Shown piece by piece: positions 1 to 6,577 of a DNA stretch of 6,602 bases. Source of the DNA: a bacterium (GTDB lineage Bacteria > Bacteroidota > Ignavibacteria > Kapaibacteriales > UBA961); NCBI GenBank assembly GCA_022844575.1, contig JALHLL010000195.1, forward strand, positions 1 through 6,602, in the 5' to 3' direction. The notes beneath the pieces are model-generated. The model ran no database searches, had not been told where the DNA came from, and saw only the letters and a program-made list of their open reading frames with translations. Each line of letters starts with the position of its first letter. The stretch's first letter is position 1. The position numbers and the translations under genes are program-made.

Positions 1-3000
1 TCCTACTGTGGTAAAAATAAGCGAATCAGTGACGAGGGCTGTTGTATTGCCCCATGAGCGTAGTATCCAATAGCTGCTTGTAAATTCTTGTGCTCCTGCT
101 ACCGTAGGCATCGTGTCCGGTTGACCAAATAAACGGTAAGCACCAAGTACGCGCTTATCCGTATCATTTACATTAAAGGCAGGAATACGTAACCCTACGG
201 TAGGAAAGTTCCATCCCTCATCATTTTTAGCGACAATATCCGATATTCCGCGTGCAATAGGTGCCGTTGAGGGTATAAGTACACCGCCGCCATTGATGGC
301 ATGTACTGCTCCGGTACGATTATAGAAACTTGCATTGGAGCTTTCATTAAATTGATAATATGCGACAAGTGAGGGATTGGGGCTGTGTTCTGTAAGGTGC
401 ATAATTTTACGAATTTCATCCGTTGTGAAAGTTCGATTATATAAACGCAGTTCTTCCACTTGTCCGCGGTAATTGCCGCCTTGTCCGGGCAATCCTCCGC
501 CAATTTCCCATGGAGTTGATGATAAATCAAAATTCTTAAAATTCGCATTTATGTTTTTGTATACCCACGGCTCTCCGTTCATCCATAAAGTCACTTTATT
601 CGTATCTACCGATATTGCCACATGAACCCAATCGCCGATAGGTAAATTAAATGCCGATGTTAATTGATAGGGGACATTTTTCCAGTAAAATGTCATATTA
701 GTATTTTGACGATAACCCTGAAAAGAAAAACCAAAGGAAAAGCCGACATCACTTGACCAATTTGAGAGTAATTGTGAAAATGAATATTGAATAGAATCGA
801 GTTTTAACCACATTGTTGCGGTAAATCCTTGTGCATTTTTTAATGCGGGAATAGCAGGAATTGTCGCAACATCGGTTAATGTACTAAGTGAAAGAGTTTT
901 ATCGGCTACAGTATCAATGCCGCACTCCAAAGGTAATACTTCGATAAATGTTTTATTTGTATAGGTATCCGTGCCATAATCATTTTTTACCGTGAGTGTT
1001 ACCGTATAAACACCCTCTTTGCCATATAACACTTTCGGATTACGTATTTTATTATCACTTACATACGTGGCTCCGGGAAAAGACCATGACCACTGAGCAT
1101 TGGCGCGTTCCAAAACGGAATAATCATCAAAATAGAATGTATCACGTTCACACCGGGTTGTGAATTTATTTACACTCGGCTGGGCAAGCGGTCTGCTATG
1201 CTCATAAAGGGGAATTTCCCAAATTCCCATCGAAGAACCGCTACGCAATTTATTATCACGATAAAATGGTTTTAATGCCCGAGTAAAATGTGCATAAGGC
1301 AATCCGCTACCATGTAATACCCAATCGGGCATGGTATTATTTCGATAAAATACTTTCCCCCTATCGCATGATATATATACACCGCCATTAGTGCCCAACT
1401 GATGTATAATATCACTTATTACTTCATTCTCTATCGTAGGAGTGGTTATATTCGTCCAAGTATCGCCGCCATTGGTGCTTCGGAATACTTTATTACTTTT
1501 ACTTCCTGCGCGATATGTAACCCATAATTCTCTTTCATTATTTCCGCTGACGGTTATTTTACTTACTCTTCGTTCACCTCCGTTCGTACCGGCTGGAATA
1601 GCTGTTTCGCGCCAAGTAATACCGGCATCCGTTGTTTTCCAGATTTTTCCATCCCACAGTGAATTACTGCGTTGTGTCATATACATAATATTCGGATTGC
1701 TGCGCGCAATAACAATATGCTCTAATACCGCCGCTTTATCGGGTGAAGCAAAAACGGAATCATACGATTGAGCATTATTCGTGCTTTTCCACAGTGTATT
1801 ACCCTTACCAATCCACACTATATTATAACATCGTGGATCCCATACCATGGAACCATATTCCATGGCATAATAACTTTCATTCGGAAATTTGCTCACGGGA
1901 TTGGAAATAATCTTGCTGTTTATATCGGTGGAAATGGTATAAGCACCTATATCAGAAAAAAACATTTGACGGTTTCTTATCGGGTTCACATATCCGGTAG
2001 GTGCTTCACCACCACCCATACGATAATATTTCGTTCCGTAATTTTCAAACCAAGCGGTATTACCATTGTGGTATCTGCCACCGACAAGTACATCTTCATT
2101 CCAACCGGAGTCAAATCCCCAAAAATCCGCACCGTTTAATCCGACGGTACGCGCTTCCGCATTTTTCGTTTCAGCAAAAAAATCGGAAGAAAGTGTTATA
2201 CCGCCATCGGTGGCTATCCATGTATCTTTACCATTACATTTTACATCTTGCAAATCGGGATGAATAGGGAAGGGTCCGGCATATCCGCCAAGTGCCGTGA
2301 ATGTTTTTCCACCATCAATCGAGCGATAGGTAGTTTGTGTGCCGACAATTACACCATCGGCATTGGTATGCGAAGCGGCAATTCCCAAATCATAAAAACC
2401 CTGACCATTATTCATAGGAAATTCCTTTGTCGTGCCTATTGCTGCCGTAGTCCATGTATCGCCATTATCATTACTTCGCAGCAAATAGGGTTTTGCCGAA
2501 TCAGTGAGCAGAATGGCATAGATACGTTTTGTGTCGGCAGGCGTGACCGTCATTCTACCCGCACCGCTACTCGGAATTGTATTTAACCAGCCGGATTTTT
2601 TTACATTAAACGTTGCACCTCCATCCGCTGACTTCCAAAACTCATAACGATTAGTTTTAGGGTCTAATTGCATGGCATAGCACATATTATTATTGGTCGG
2701 ATTCAACTCAATATCACATACGGTATTGGTAAGTATTTGCGTCCATGAAGTGCCGCCATTAGTGCTGCGATATAAGCCCTTATTGGTTCCCGCAAGTATA
2801 AGCTGCACATTCGATGAATGTATTTTTATTTCATAAATCCACACATCCGGCAATTGCCAGACAAATGACCATGTTTTGCCACCATTTCCTGTGCGGAGTA
2901 TGCCGCCATTAACACCAATAAAACATATCTCGGAATTTGCCGGATGTATGGCTACTGCCTCGCCATTGGAATTTACGCCCGATTCAAGCTGAGTCCACTG

Positions 3001-3513
3001 CATACCTTTATTCGTTGTCTTAAACAAGCCGCCCGTTTCTCCCATAGCATAGAGTACATTCGGATTCGATGGTGAAATATCAATAGCATAGATATTCGCT
3101 TGCCATGGGCATAAAGCACCTAAGCCCTCCGCACCGGGGGAAAAATATGTTTCATGCGGACCTATTGCTTTCCATAACACTTCGCCCGCTTGCTTCGACT
3201 CTTGCTTTTCTTTCAGGGCAGGACTGAATGAATCGGATTCCTTTTTCGGACGGACTAAACCTTCCTGTGTAAGGTATTGTTGTGCTATGGCACGCAGGCG
3301 TTTATAGTATCGGGTATAGTTGTTCTTTATGAATTGTTGATTTGCATAATACTCTGTATATGCACTATCTAATGCACGAATATTAAGGGGTTCTTCATAT
3401 AAATATCTGCACCAAGAGGGCATTGACTCCGATGGTAACGGAATAGAAAGCGGAGATACTAACTGTGAGTATAAAGTACCGCTACAAAACAGAAATAACA
3501 CAATGTATCGCAT
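1..3513 (-). CDS. Large secreted Asp-box beta-propeller / PKD / LamG protein, probable T9SS cargo (C-terminus beyond left edge)
   Basis: The frame from ATG 3513-3511 stays open to base 1: 1171 codons with no stop or frameshift. Residues 1-16 form a short signal peptide (hydrophobic IVLFLFC, likely cleavage in TLYS|Q). Residues 30-95 are a charged, Tyr-rich region resembling the N-terminal lead-in of T9SS propeller proteins. Asp-box motifs (S/T-x-D/N-x-G-x-T-W/F) end at residues 173, 215, 257, 302, 354, 405, 441, 634, 686, with weaker ones at 584 and 722, implying one or two BNR/sortilin-like propellers. Between them lies a Gly/Trp-rich block (DFWGF near 463, VGGRYHNGN near 477-485, GGGEAPTGY 500-508). 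A PKD-like domain spans about 780-861 (EGVYTVTLTVKNDYG). A LamG/concanavalin-like domain spans about 890-1040 (GDWVHVAISVD, VEELRLYNRTF), followed by LVAYYQFNE. The start is the first ATG, preceded by AGGGG. A T9SS sorting tail is expected off-window. Substrate is unknown; no sialidase FRIP motif was seen, so adhesion or glycan binding is likelier than hydrolysis. Confidence 0.9.
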   Translation of the reverse strand, partial: MRYIVLFLFCSGTLYSQLVSPLSIPLPSESMPSWCRYLYEEPLNIRALDSAYTEYYANQQFIKNNYTRYYKRLRAIAQQYLTQEGLVRPKKESDSFSPALKEKQESKQAGEVLWKAIGPHETYFSPGAEGLGALCPWQANIYAIDISPSNPNVLYAMGETGGLFKTTNKGMQWTQLESGVNSNGEAVAIHPANSEICFIGVNGGILRTGNGGKTWSFVWQLPDVWIYEIKIHSSNVQLILAGTNKGLYRSTNGGTSWTQILTNTVCDIELNPTNNNMCYAMQLDPKTNRYEFWKSADGGATFNVKKSGWLNTIPSSGAGRMTVTPADTKRIYAILLTDSAKPYLLRSNDNGDTWTTAAIGTTKEFPMNNGQGFYDLGIAASHTNADGVIVGTQTTYRSIDGGKTFTALGGYAGPFPIHPDLQDVKCNGKDTWIATDGGITLSSDFFAETKNAEARTVGLNGADFWGFDSGWNEDVLVGGRYHNGNTAWFENYGTKYYRMGGGEAPTGYVNPIRNRQMFFSDIGAYTISTDINSKIISNPVSKFPNESYYAMEYGSMVWDPRCYNIVWIGKGNTLWKSTNNAQSYDSVFASPDKAAVLEHIVIARSNPNIMYMTQRSNSLWDGKIWKTTDAGITWRETAIPAGTNGGERRVSKITVSGNNERELWVTYRAGSKSNKVFRSTNGGDTWTNITTPTIENEVISDIIHQLGTNGGVYISCDRGKVFYRNNTMPDWVLHGSGLPYAHFTRALKPFYRDNKLRSGSSMGIWEIPLYEHSRPLAQPSVNKFTTRCERDTFYFDDYSVLERANAQWSWSFPGATYVSDNKIRNPKVLYGKEGVYTVTLTVKNDYGTDTYTNKTFIEVLPLECGIDTVADKTLSLSTLTDVATIPAIPALKNAQGFTATMWLKLDSIQYSFSQLLSNWSSDVGFSFGFSFQGYRQNTNMTFYWKNVPYQLTSAFNLPIGDWVHVAISVDTNKVTLWMNGEPWVYKNINANFKNFDLSSTPWEIGGGLPGQGGNYRGQVEELRLYNRTFTTDEIRKIMHLTEHSPNPSLVAYYQFNESSNASFYNRTGAVHAINGGGVLIPSTAPIARGISDIVAKNDEGWNFPTVGLRIPAFNVNDTDKRVLGAYRLFGQPDTMPTVAGAQEFTSSYWILRSWGNTTALVTDSLIFTTVG

Positions 3514-3694
3514 AACACTATCCCCTATTAACGATAAAGTGATTGTAAAATACAAAGGAATATTATTATAGATGTGTGTTCATACCCATCCACTTCTAAA
3601 AATGGGAAGCAAGGAATCTTATCTGTGAAAGCATATACGGTAGTAGTTATGCGAGGGCATCTATAGGATGAAGGGAGATAGATTCTTTATTTAG

Positions 3695-3723
3695 TTCATA
3701 ATGGCGGAAATGAATGTTATAAT
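3695..3723 (+). promoter_or_regulatory. Sigma70-like -35/-10 pair
   Basis: TTCATA (3695-3700) and a perfect TATAAT (3718-3723) are separated by exactly 17 bases. It points toward the beta-helix gene about 300 bases downstream and toward a doubtful 61-codon ORF at 3759. Bacteroidota housekeeping promoters usually follow a different consensus, so this match may be chance in AT-rich DNA. Confidence 0.25.
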
Positions 3724-4002
3724 ACTATGCAATAAGTAAAACTTATGTTTGTTCGATTATGCGAGAAAACGTACCCGACAAAAAACATATAGAGATTCCG
3801 ATTGAAATCTATTCCAATTGTACTAACTTACTTTCTTACGTAACGAATACGGTGCTTACGGCTTTTTACCGTACCACAAGTGACATTTGTAATAATGTTG
3901 AACGTGGATACTGTAAAAAGTACGAACTTGGTCACATTGGATGAGTAAGCGTTAGTATAATCGGGTATAAACCTTTTCATTATTATGGTTACCGTACAAA
4001 AC

Positions 4003-4017
4003 ATTTCAAATTGAAAT
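4003..4017. promoter_or_regulatory. 15-base palindrome just upstream of the beta-helix gene; possible operator
   Basis: ATTTCAA-A-TTGAAAT is a perfect inverted repeat with 7-base arms and a single central base. It ends 8 bases before the ATG at 4026, where a bound regulator or an mRNA hairpin could affect initiation. No Shine-Dalgarno is visible between it and the start codon. The site is seen directly; a regulatory role is inference, and AT-rich palindromes of this size can occur by chance. Confidence 0.35.
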
Positions 4018-4025
4018 AATGCTTT

Positions 4026-5597
4026 ATGATACATTCTGAAAAACAAAAACCGTTAGTAGTACTTTTTCTTCTCCTACTTATCAGTACAACGGCAAATGCC
4101 GAAACATTTTGGGTTGATCCCGATCATGGTAAAATGTCCAACAATGGTTCTGAGCAATCTCCGTGGAGCCGCCTTGATTCCGTTTTTTTAACGAATAAAT
4201 TGGCAAGTCCTACAAAGCCGAATGCTCCAATCTCCACAAACGATACTTTGTTTTTACATTCCGGGTACCACGGACGAGTAAATATAGTCGGTTCGGACTT
4301 AAGTAAAAACATAACCATAGTGGCGGTCAAAAATTCTTATCCACAGTTATCACTCATCAATTTGAAAAAGTGTTCAGGATGGTATATAAAAGGATTAAAC
4401 TTTAGTCCGACATTTAATAATGATATCAATAAAAATTTCTTTATTTATTTTCAGACAGATACATACCAATGTACCGCCGATAGTTGTTTCGGGTTTTCAA
4501 TCGAGGATAATACCGATTGGGATAGTACAACATGGAATGCAAAAGCATGGGACGGCATATTTTTACGAGGCACCCGATGTGCCGCCAAACGTTGCACAAT
4601 AAAAAACGTAAATTTCGGTATCCAAGCAAGTGCCGATTCCTGCACGGTCGAAAATAATAGGGTAGAAAATTTTATTGGCGATGGTATGAGAGGGCTGGGT
4701 GATTACTGCACATATCAATACAATACTATAAGAGGTTGCATAGCGGTAAATGCCAATCATCATGATGGATTTCAGTCATGGTCATTAGCCAATGGAGTAG
4801 TAGGAAAAGACACCGTACATGGTGTTATACTTAGGGGAAATACAATAGTAATTTACGCAGATGAACGTAATCGGTTAACGGGTGGAAATTTACAAGGGAT
4901 AGGATGTTTTGACGGTTTTTATAAAGATTTTCTTATAGAAAACAATGTAATCTGCTCCGAAACATGGCATGGAATTTCATTGTACGGGGCTATAAACTGC
5001 ACAATCATCAATAATACCGTAATACCAAGAAATCCTGCCGATAAATCGGGACCTCCGTGGATAGCGATTAACCCGCATAAAAACGGTTCGGTAAGTCATG
5101 GAAATATCATCAGAAATAATATCACAACGTCACTTCAAATAAAACAAAACTCCGGTGAGGTTGATCACAACATTGTATTAAAAAATAATCTCGATGAATT
5201 TAGCTCTTATTTTATTAATTACTCACAGCTGGATTTTCATTTAAGACCGGATTGCAAGGCAATAAGCTACGGTAGTTCGGAACTAGCGCCCGATATTGAT
5301 ATTGAGGGTAACAAAAGAACAGGAGGTATAATCGATGCGGGAGCGTATCAATTTAACAGAGAAACAGCAGCTACGGATAATGAGAGTATTACGGATCTTT
5401 TTATCTCACCCAATCCTGTTACAGAATATATAACAATACACTCACACTATAAATTCGATACAATCGAGATTTATTCTGTATTGGGTGTAAAAGTTATTCA
5501 ATCTGAGTGCCGCGAAAAGATTGATATATCGGCTATAACTTCAGGTTGTTACTTTGTAAACATAGGAAATAAAACCTTTACGATAGTGAAGCTGTAA
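4026..5597 (+). CDS. Secreted right-handed parallel beta-helix protein with T9SS type A sorting tail
   Basis: This is a complete 523-residue protein. Residues 1-25 form a Sec signal peptide (basic start, LVVLFLLLLIS core, cleavage at ANA|E). The mature N-terminus (FWVDPDHG at 28-35, then NNGSEQSPW) is the usual opening of pectin-lyase-fold proteins of the DUF1565/polysaccharide-lyase type. Residues about 110-400 carry degenerate PbH1-like coils with Asn ladders (SIEDN, CTIKN, CTVENN, LRGNTI, LIENNVI, CTIINNTV, IIRNNI). HHDGFQSW (245-252) lies mid-helix. DAGAYQF (437-443) is the typical closing motif of Bacteroidota beta-helix proteins. Residues about 457-523 are a T9SS type A tail: SPNP (461-464), a YSVLGVKV strand, SGCYFV, and a terminal VKL. 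It should therefore be secreted or surface-anchored, perhaps acting on or binding polysaccharide. Cysteines are unusually frequent (14). The start is the first ATG; no clear Shine-Dalgarno is present, as is usual in this phylum. Substrate and enzymatic activity cannot be assigned. Confidence 0.92.
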   Translation: MIHSEKQKPLVVLFLLLLISTTANAETFWVDPDHGKMSNNGSEQSPWSRLDSVFLTNKLASPTKPNAPISTNDTLFLHSGYHGRVNIVGSDLSKNITIVAVKNSYPQLSLINLKKCSGWYIKGLNFSPTFNNDINKNFFIYFQTDTYQCTADSCFGFSIEDNTDWDSTTWNAKAWDGIFLRGTRCAAKRCTIKNVNFGIQASADSCTVENNRVENFIGDGMRGLGDYCTYQYNTIRGCIAVNANHHDGFQSWSLANGVVGKDTVHGVILRGNTIVIYADERNRLTGGNLQGIGCFDGFYKDFLIENNVICSETWHGISLYGAINCTIINNTVIPRNPADKSGPPWIAINPHKNGSVSHGNIIRNNITTSLQIKQNSGEVDHNIVLKNNLDEFSSYFINYSQLDFHLRPDCKAISYGSSELAPDIDIEGNKRTGGIIDAGAYQFNRETAATDNESITDLFISPNPVTEYITIHSHYKFDTIEIYSVLGVKVIQSECREKIDISAITSGCYFVNIGNKTFTIVKL

Positions 5598-5685
5598 AGG
5601 AATTACCTATCTGTGTAGTACATACATTCTCAACGCCTACCTTCTGATATTATTGAGCTGCTTGGACTGCCCATCCATTAGTCTC

Positions 5686-5704
5686 TTCCCTAAATGGAAG
5701 GGAA
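5686..5704. terminator. TTCCCT/AGGGAA hairpin, possible terminator or repeat fragment
   Basis: A perfect 6-bp stem (TTCCCT 5686-5691, AGGGAA 5699-5704) with a 7-base loop lies 89 bases after the stop codon of the beta-helix gene, followed by AT-rich sequence (ATAAATT) rather than a clean T-run. It could end transcription weakly. It may equally be a piece of the interspersed repeat cluster beside it. Confidence 0.35.
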
Positions 5705-5734
5705 ATAAATTCAATAGAAAAATCATCAAAAGTC

Positions 5735-5759
5735 TCCCCATGGGAAGATGTAGAGGGGC
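5735..5759. repeat. Degenerate CCCC...GGGA-AGATGT-AGAGGGG repeat element
   Basis: CTCCCCATGGGAAGATGT followed by AGAGGGG matches, from memory, the layout of a common bacterial intergenic repeat: C-run/G-run hairpin, AGATGTC, inner hairpin, GACAGAGGGG. Here the inner hairpin appears to be deleted. The assignment rests on pattern recall and not on a comparison with other copies. Confidence 0.35.
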
Positions 5760-5768
5760 TGAATTTAC

Positions 5769-5832
5769 ATGTCATTCTGAGTGAGACGAAGAACCTGAGC
5801 AGATAGATTCTTCACTCCGTTCAGAATGACAT
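5769..5832. repeat. REP/MITE-like long palindrome (TGTCATTCTGAG family)
   Basis: The 25-base arms at 5769-5793 and 5808-5832 form an imperfect inverted repeat around a 14-base loop. The outer 12 base pairs (ATGTCATTCTGA / TCAGAATGACAT) are perfect, and the inner 6 (GAAGAA / TTCTTC) are perfect. The seven positions between contain one Watson-Crick pair, three mismatches and three G-U pairs when read as RNA. The TGTCATTCTGAGnGnA(g/c)CGAAGAA sequence is a palindromic interspersed element I recall from many Bacteroidota/Chlorobi-type genomes. It is non-coding and could fold as DNA or RNA; no transposase is linked to it here. Confidence 0.8.
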
Positions 5833-5860
5833 TGTTTCGAGTATTAGTCCCATCTTAACC

Positions 5861-5875
5861 TTCCCCGTCGGGGAA
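5861..5875. repeat. TTCCCC-GTC-GGGGAA hairpin
   Basis: This is a perfect GC-rich inverted repeat with 6-bp arms (5861-5866 and 5870-5875) and a 3-base centre, 28 bases after the REP-like palindrome. It marks the right edge of the repeat cluster, immediately before the point where coding-like sequence resumes. It lacks a T-run, so it is more likely repeat DNA than a terminator. Confidence 0.55.
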
Positions 5876-5880
5876 AGAAC

Positions 5881-6167
5881 ATATTTTATAGTTTGCTCCC
5901 GTGGATTGGTTTATCGGTGATATTGATAGTTTTTTCGTAGGTTCTTTTCATCTATGCCATTGAAGATAGCGAAGCTTTACCGCTGACAAAAGATATTATC
6001 GGCAATATTAATAATATGTATAAGTCCGTAGTTACCATACATCTATACAAACCGCATCCCCGCTTTACATTATCGGCGAAGTAACGGAATGGGTACGATA
6101 TGCACCCGAAGAGATTCAGAAATTCCGCGAAAAGTTAGAAACCAATAAGGGAGAAATTATCAACTAA
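5881..6167 (+). pseudogene. Decayed 3' end of a membrane-protein gene (in-frame TAG plus frameshift)
   Basis: Read from 5881, one frame gives a hydrophobic stretch (YSLLPWIGLSVILIVFS), a TAG at 5938-5940, then VLFIYAIEDSEALPLTKD and on to KSVVTIHLYKPHP, before losing sense and stopping at 6082-6084. A frame shifted relative to it, open from 6024, continues with LYIIGEVTEWVRYAPEEIQ, then KFREKLETNKGEIIN, and stops at 6165-6167. Both parts have natural protein composition, and the junction falls near 6055-6066. The simplest reading is a single gene ending in one transmembrane segment plus a soluble tail, disabled by a nonsense mutation and a frameshift. Its 5' part is missing, and the hairpin cluster abuts the point where it begins. 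I do not recognise the family. The alternative is that the frames are chance; the charged, low-repeat last 33 codons argue against that. Confidence 0.5.
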
Positions 6168-6222
6168 GCAATGCGACTGATTAGAGACTAACATGAATCT
6201 GAATAGTGTTTTGAGAAGAGTG

Positions 6223-6230
6223 TACTTTTG
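6223..6230 (+). promoter_or_regulatory. Bacteroidota-type -7 box TACTTTTG
   Basis: TACTTTTG fits the TAnnTTTG consensus of Bacteroidota housekeeping promoters and lies about 85 bases before the ORF at 6316. No good TTTG -33 element is visible at the usual spacing upstream, so the match is partial. Confidence 0.35.
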
Positions 6231-6268
6231 TGCGTAAATTTCTTTCAATAATTTCGTATTTTAAATCC

Positions 6269-6310
6269 ATGATTAACCAAATTGAGAACCTTACACTTAA
6301 CTATAATTGA
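6269..6310 (+). other. 13-codon leader-like ORF before the 6316 ORF
   Basis: ATG at 6269 begins a 13-codon frame (MINQIENLTLNYN) ending in TGA at 6308-6310, 5 bases before the ATG at 6316. An alternative TTG start of the next ORF (6307) would overlap this stop. The arrangement resembles translational coupling, but there is no Shine-Dalgarno and the ORF is short enough to be chance. Confidence 0.15.
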
Positions 6311-6315
6311 CGATA

Positions 6316-6501
6316 ATGACTGGCAATCTACCTGAAAAACCAAAGGAATACATTACAGATTTGAACGACTTTAATAAGGACGAGAAATCTTTACATATGT
6401 CCGTTTCAGCTAAAAACATTGGCAAACTTAAAGAATTGTCAATTGAGAATTTGTGGCTGGCCGATGCAAATGACAAGGAATTACAAAAGATATTTTCTTA
6501 A
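6316..6501 (+). CDS. Short hypothetical protein, likely N-terminal fragment of a longer (perhaps LRR-like) protein
   Basis: The frame encodes 61 residues from ATG 6316; a TTG at 6307 would add three. It begins with a charged segment (LPEKPKEYITDLNDFNKDE) and continues into a Leu-spaced stretch (NIGKLKELSIENLWLADAND, then KELQKIFS) resembling the first unit of a leucine-rich-repeat solenoid. It stops at TAA 6499-6501 just as that unit would lead into the next. The sequence right after the stop looks like an insertion-sequence end, so the frame may be truncated by that insertion, with the stop created at the junction. A TACTTTTG promoter box precedes it. It has no signal peptide and no clear Shine-Dalgarno. 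If it is an intact small protein, its function is unknown; the LRR reading is inferred from a single repeat-like unit. Confidence 0.5.
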   Translation: MTGNLPEKPKEYITDLNDFNKDEKSLHMSVSAKNIGKLKELSIENLWLADANDKELQKIFS

Positions 6502-6521
6502 GGGCGGTTCTATAAATTAAC

Positions 6522-6554
6522 TTGTTAATTATCAGGTAATTATATTTAGATTTG
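6522..6554 (+). promoter_or_regulatory. Bacteroidota-type promoter for the edge ORF
   Basis: TAGATTTG (6547-6554) fits TAnnTTTG. CTTG with TTG at 6522-6524 is a near match to the TTTG -33 element, with a 22-base gap that is slightly long. It lies 23 bases before the start codon at 6578, giving a short leader with the Shine-Dalgarno inside it. The -33 part overlaps the AATTAACTTGTTAATT palindrome. Confidence 0.45.
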
Positions 6555-6577
6555 TATAGAACTTAACGGAGTTTTTC

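Larger units (their letters stand above)
3514..4025. other. Divergent intergenic region, no convincing gene
   Basis: This 512-base region separates the two divergent exported-protein genes and must carry both promoters. It is AT-rich. It contains a sigma70-like pair TTCATA-17-TATAAT (3695-3723), a TAnnTTTG box (TATGTTTG, 3744-3751), a 6-bp inverted repeat TACGGT/ACCGTA (3848-3853 / 3868-3873), an isolated TATAAT (3956-3961) and a 15-base palindrome next to the downstream start. A plus-strand ORF of 61 codons (3759-3944) and a minus-strand ORF of 72 codons (3828-4046) overlap each other here. Neither has a ribosome binding site or a recognisable domain, and I do not call them genes. Confidence 0.6.
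5598..5880. other. Gene-free, hairpin-rich intergenic segment
   Basis: No reading frame of interest was seen between the end of the beta-helix gene and the pseudogene remnant at 5881. The segment is dominated by inverted repeats, listed separately: a TTCCCT/AGGGAA hairpin, a C-rich/G-rich element, a long REP-like palindrome and a TTCCCC/GGGGAA hairpin. The first 80 bases after the stop codon show no strong terminator. Confidence 0.6.

Noticed and set aside
195..548. 117-codon minus-strand reading frame
   Set aside because: It lies wholly inside the 1171-codon propeller gene in another frame; the latter has clear domain motifs at the same positions (LamG and after).
1442..2586. Series of plus-strand reading frames of 65-123 codons
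   Set aside because: They are antisense to the Asp-box propeller gene, carry no domain-like patterns, and overlap one another in different frames.
1..3513. Sialidase (exo-alpha-sialidase) function for the Asp-box protein
   Set aside because: Asp boxes are structural and shared with sortilin-like and other propellers; no FRIP/YRIP motif was found, and the PKD/LamG layout fits a general T9SS surface protein better.
3759..4046. Two overlapping small ORFs (plus 3759-3944, minus 3828-4046) as genes
   Set aside because: They lie on opposite strands over the same bases, lack ribosome binding sites and recognisable motifs; one also runs into the start of the beta-helix gene. At most one could be real, so they are mentioned only as part of the intergenic region.
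4124..4763. Several 60-68 codon frames inside the beta-helix gene
   Set aside because: They are shadow frames of a gene with a signal peptide, beta-helix coils and a sorting tail.
5769..5832. Rho-independent terminator or riboswitch
   Set aside because: No T-run follows the stem and no gene begins at a suitable distance; the arm sequence matches a familiar interspersed palindrome family instead.
5686..5875. CRISPR array
   Set aside because: The repeats are inverted, differ in sequence and size, and there is no regular repeat-spacer unit.
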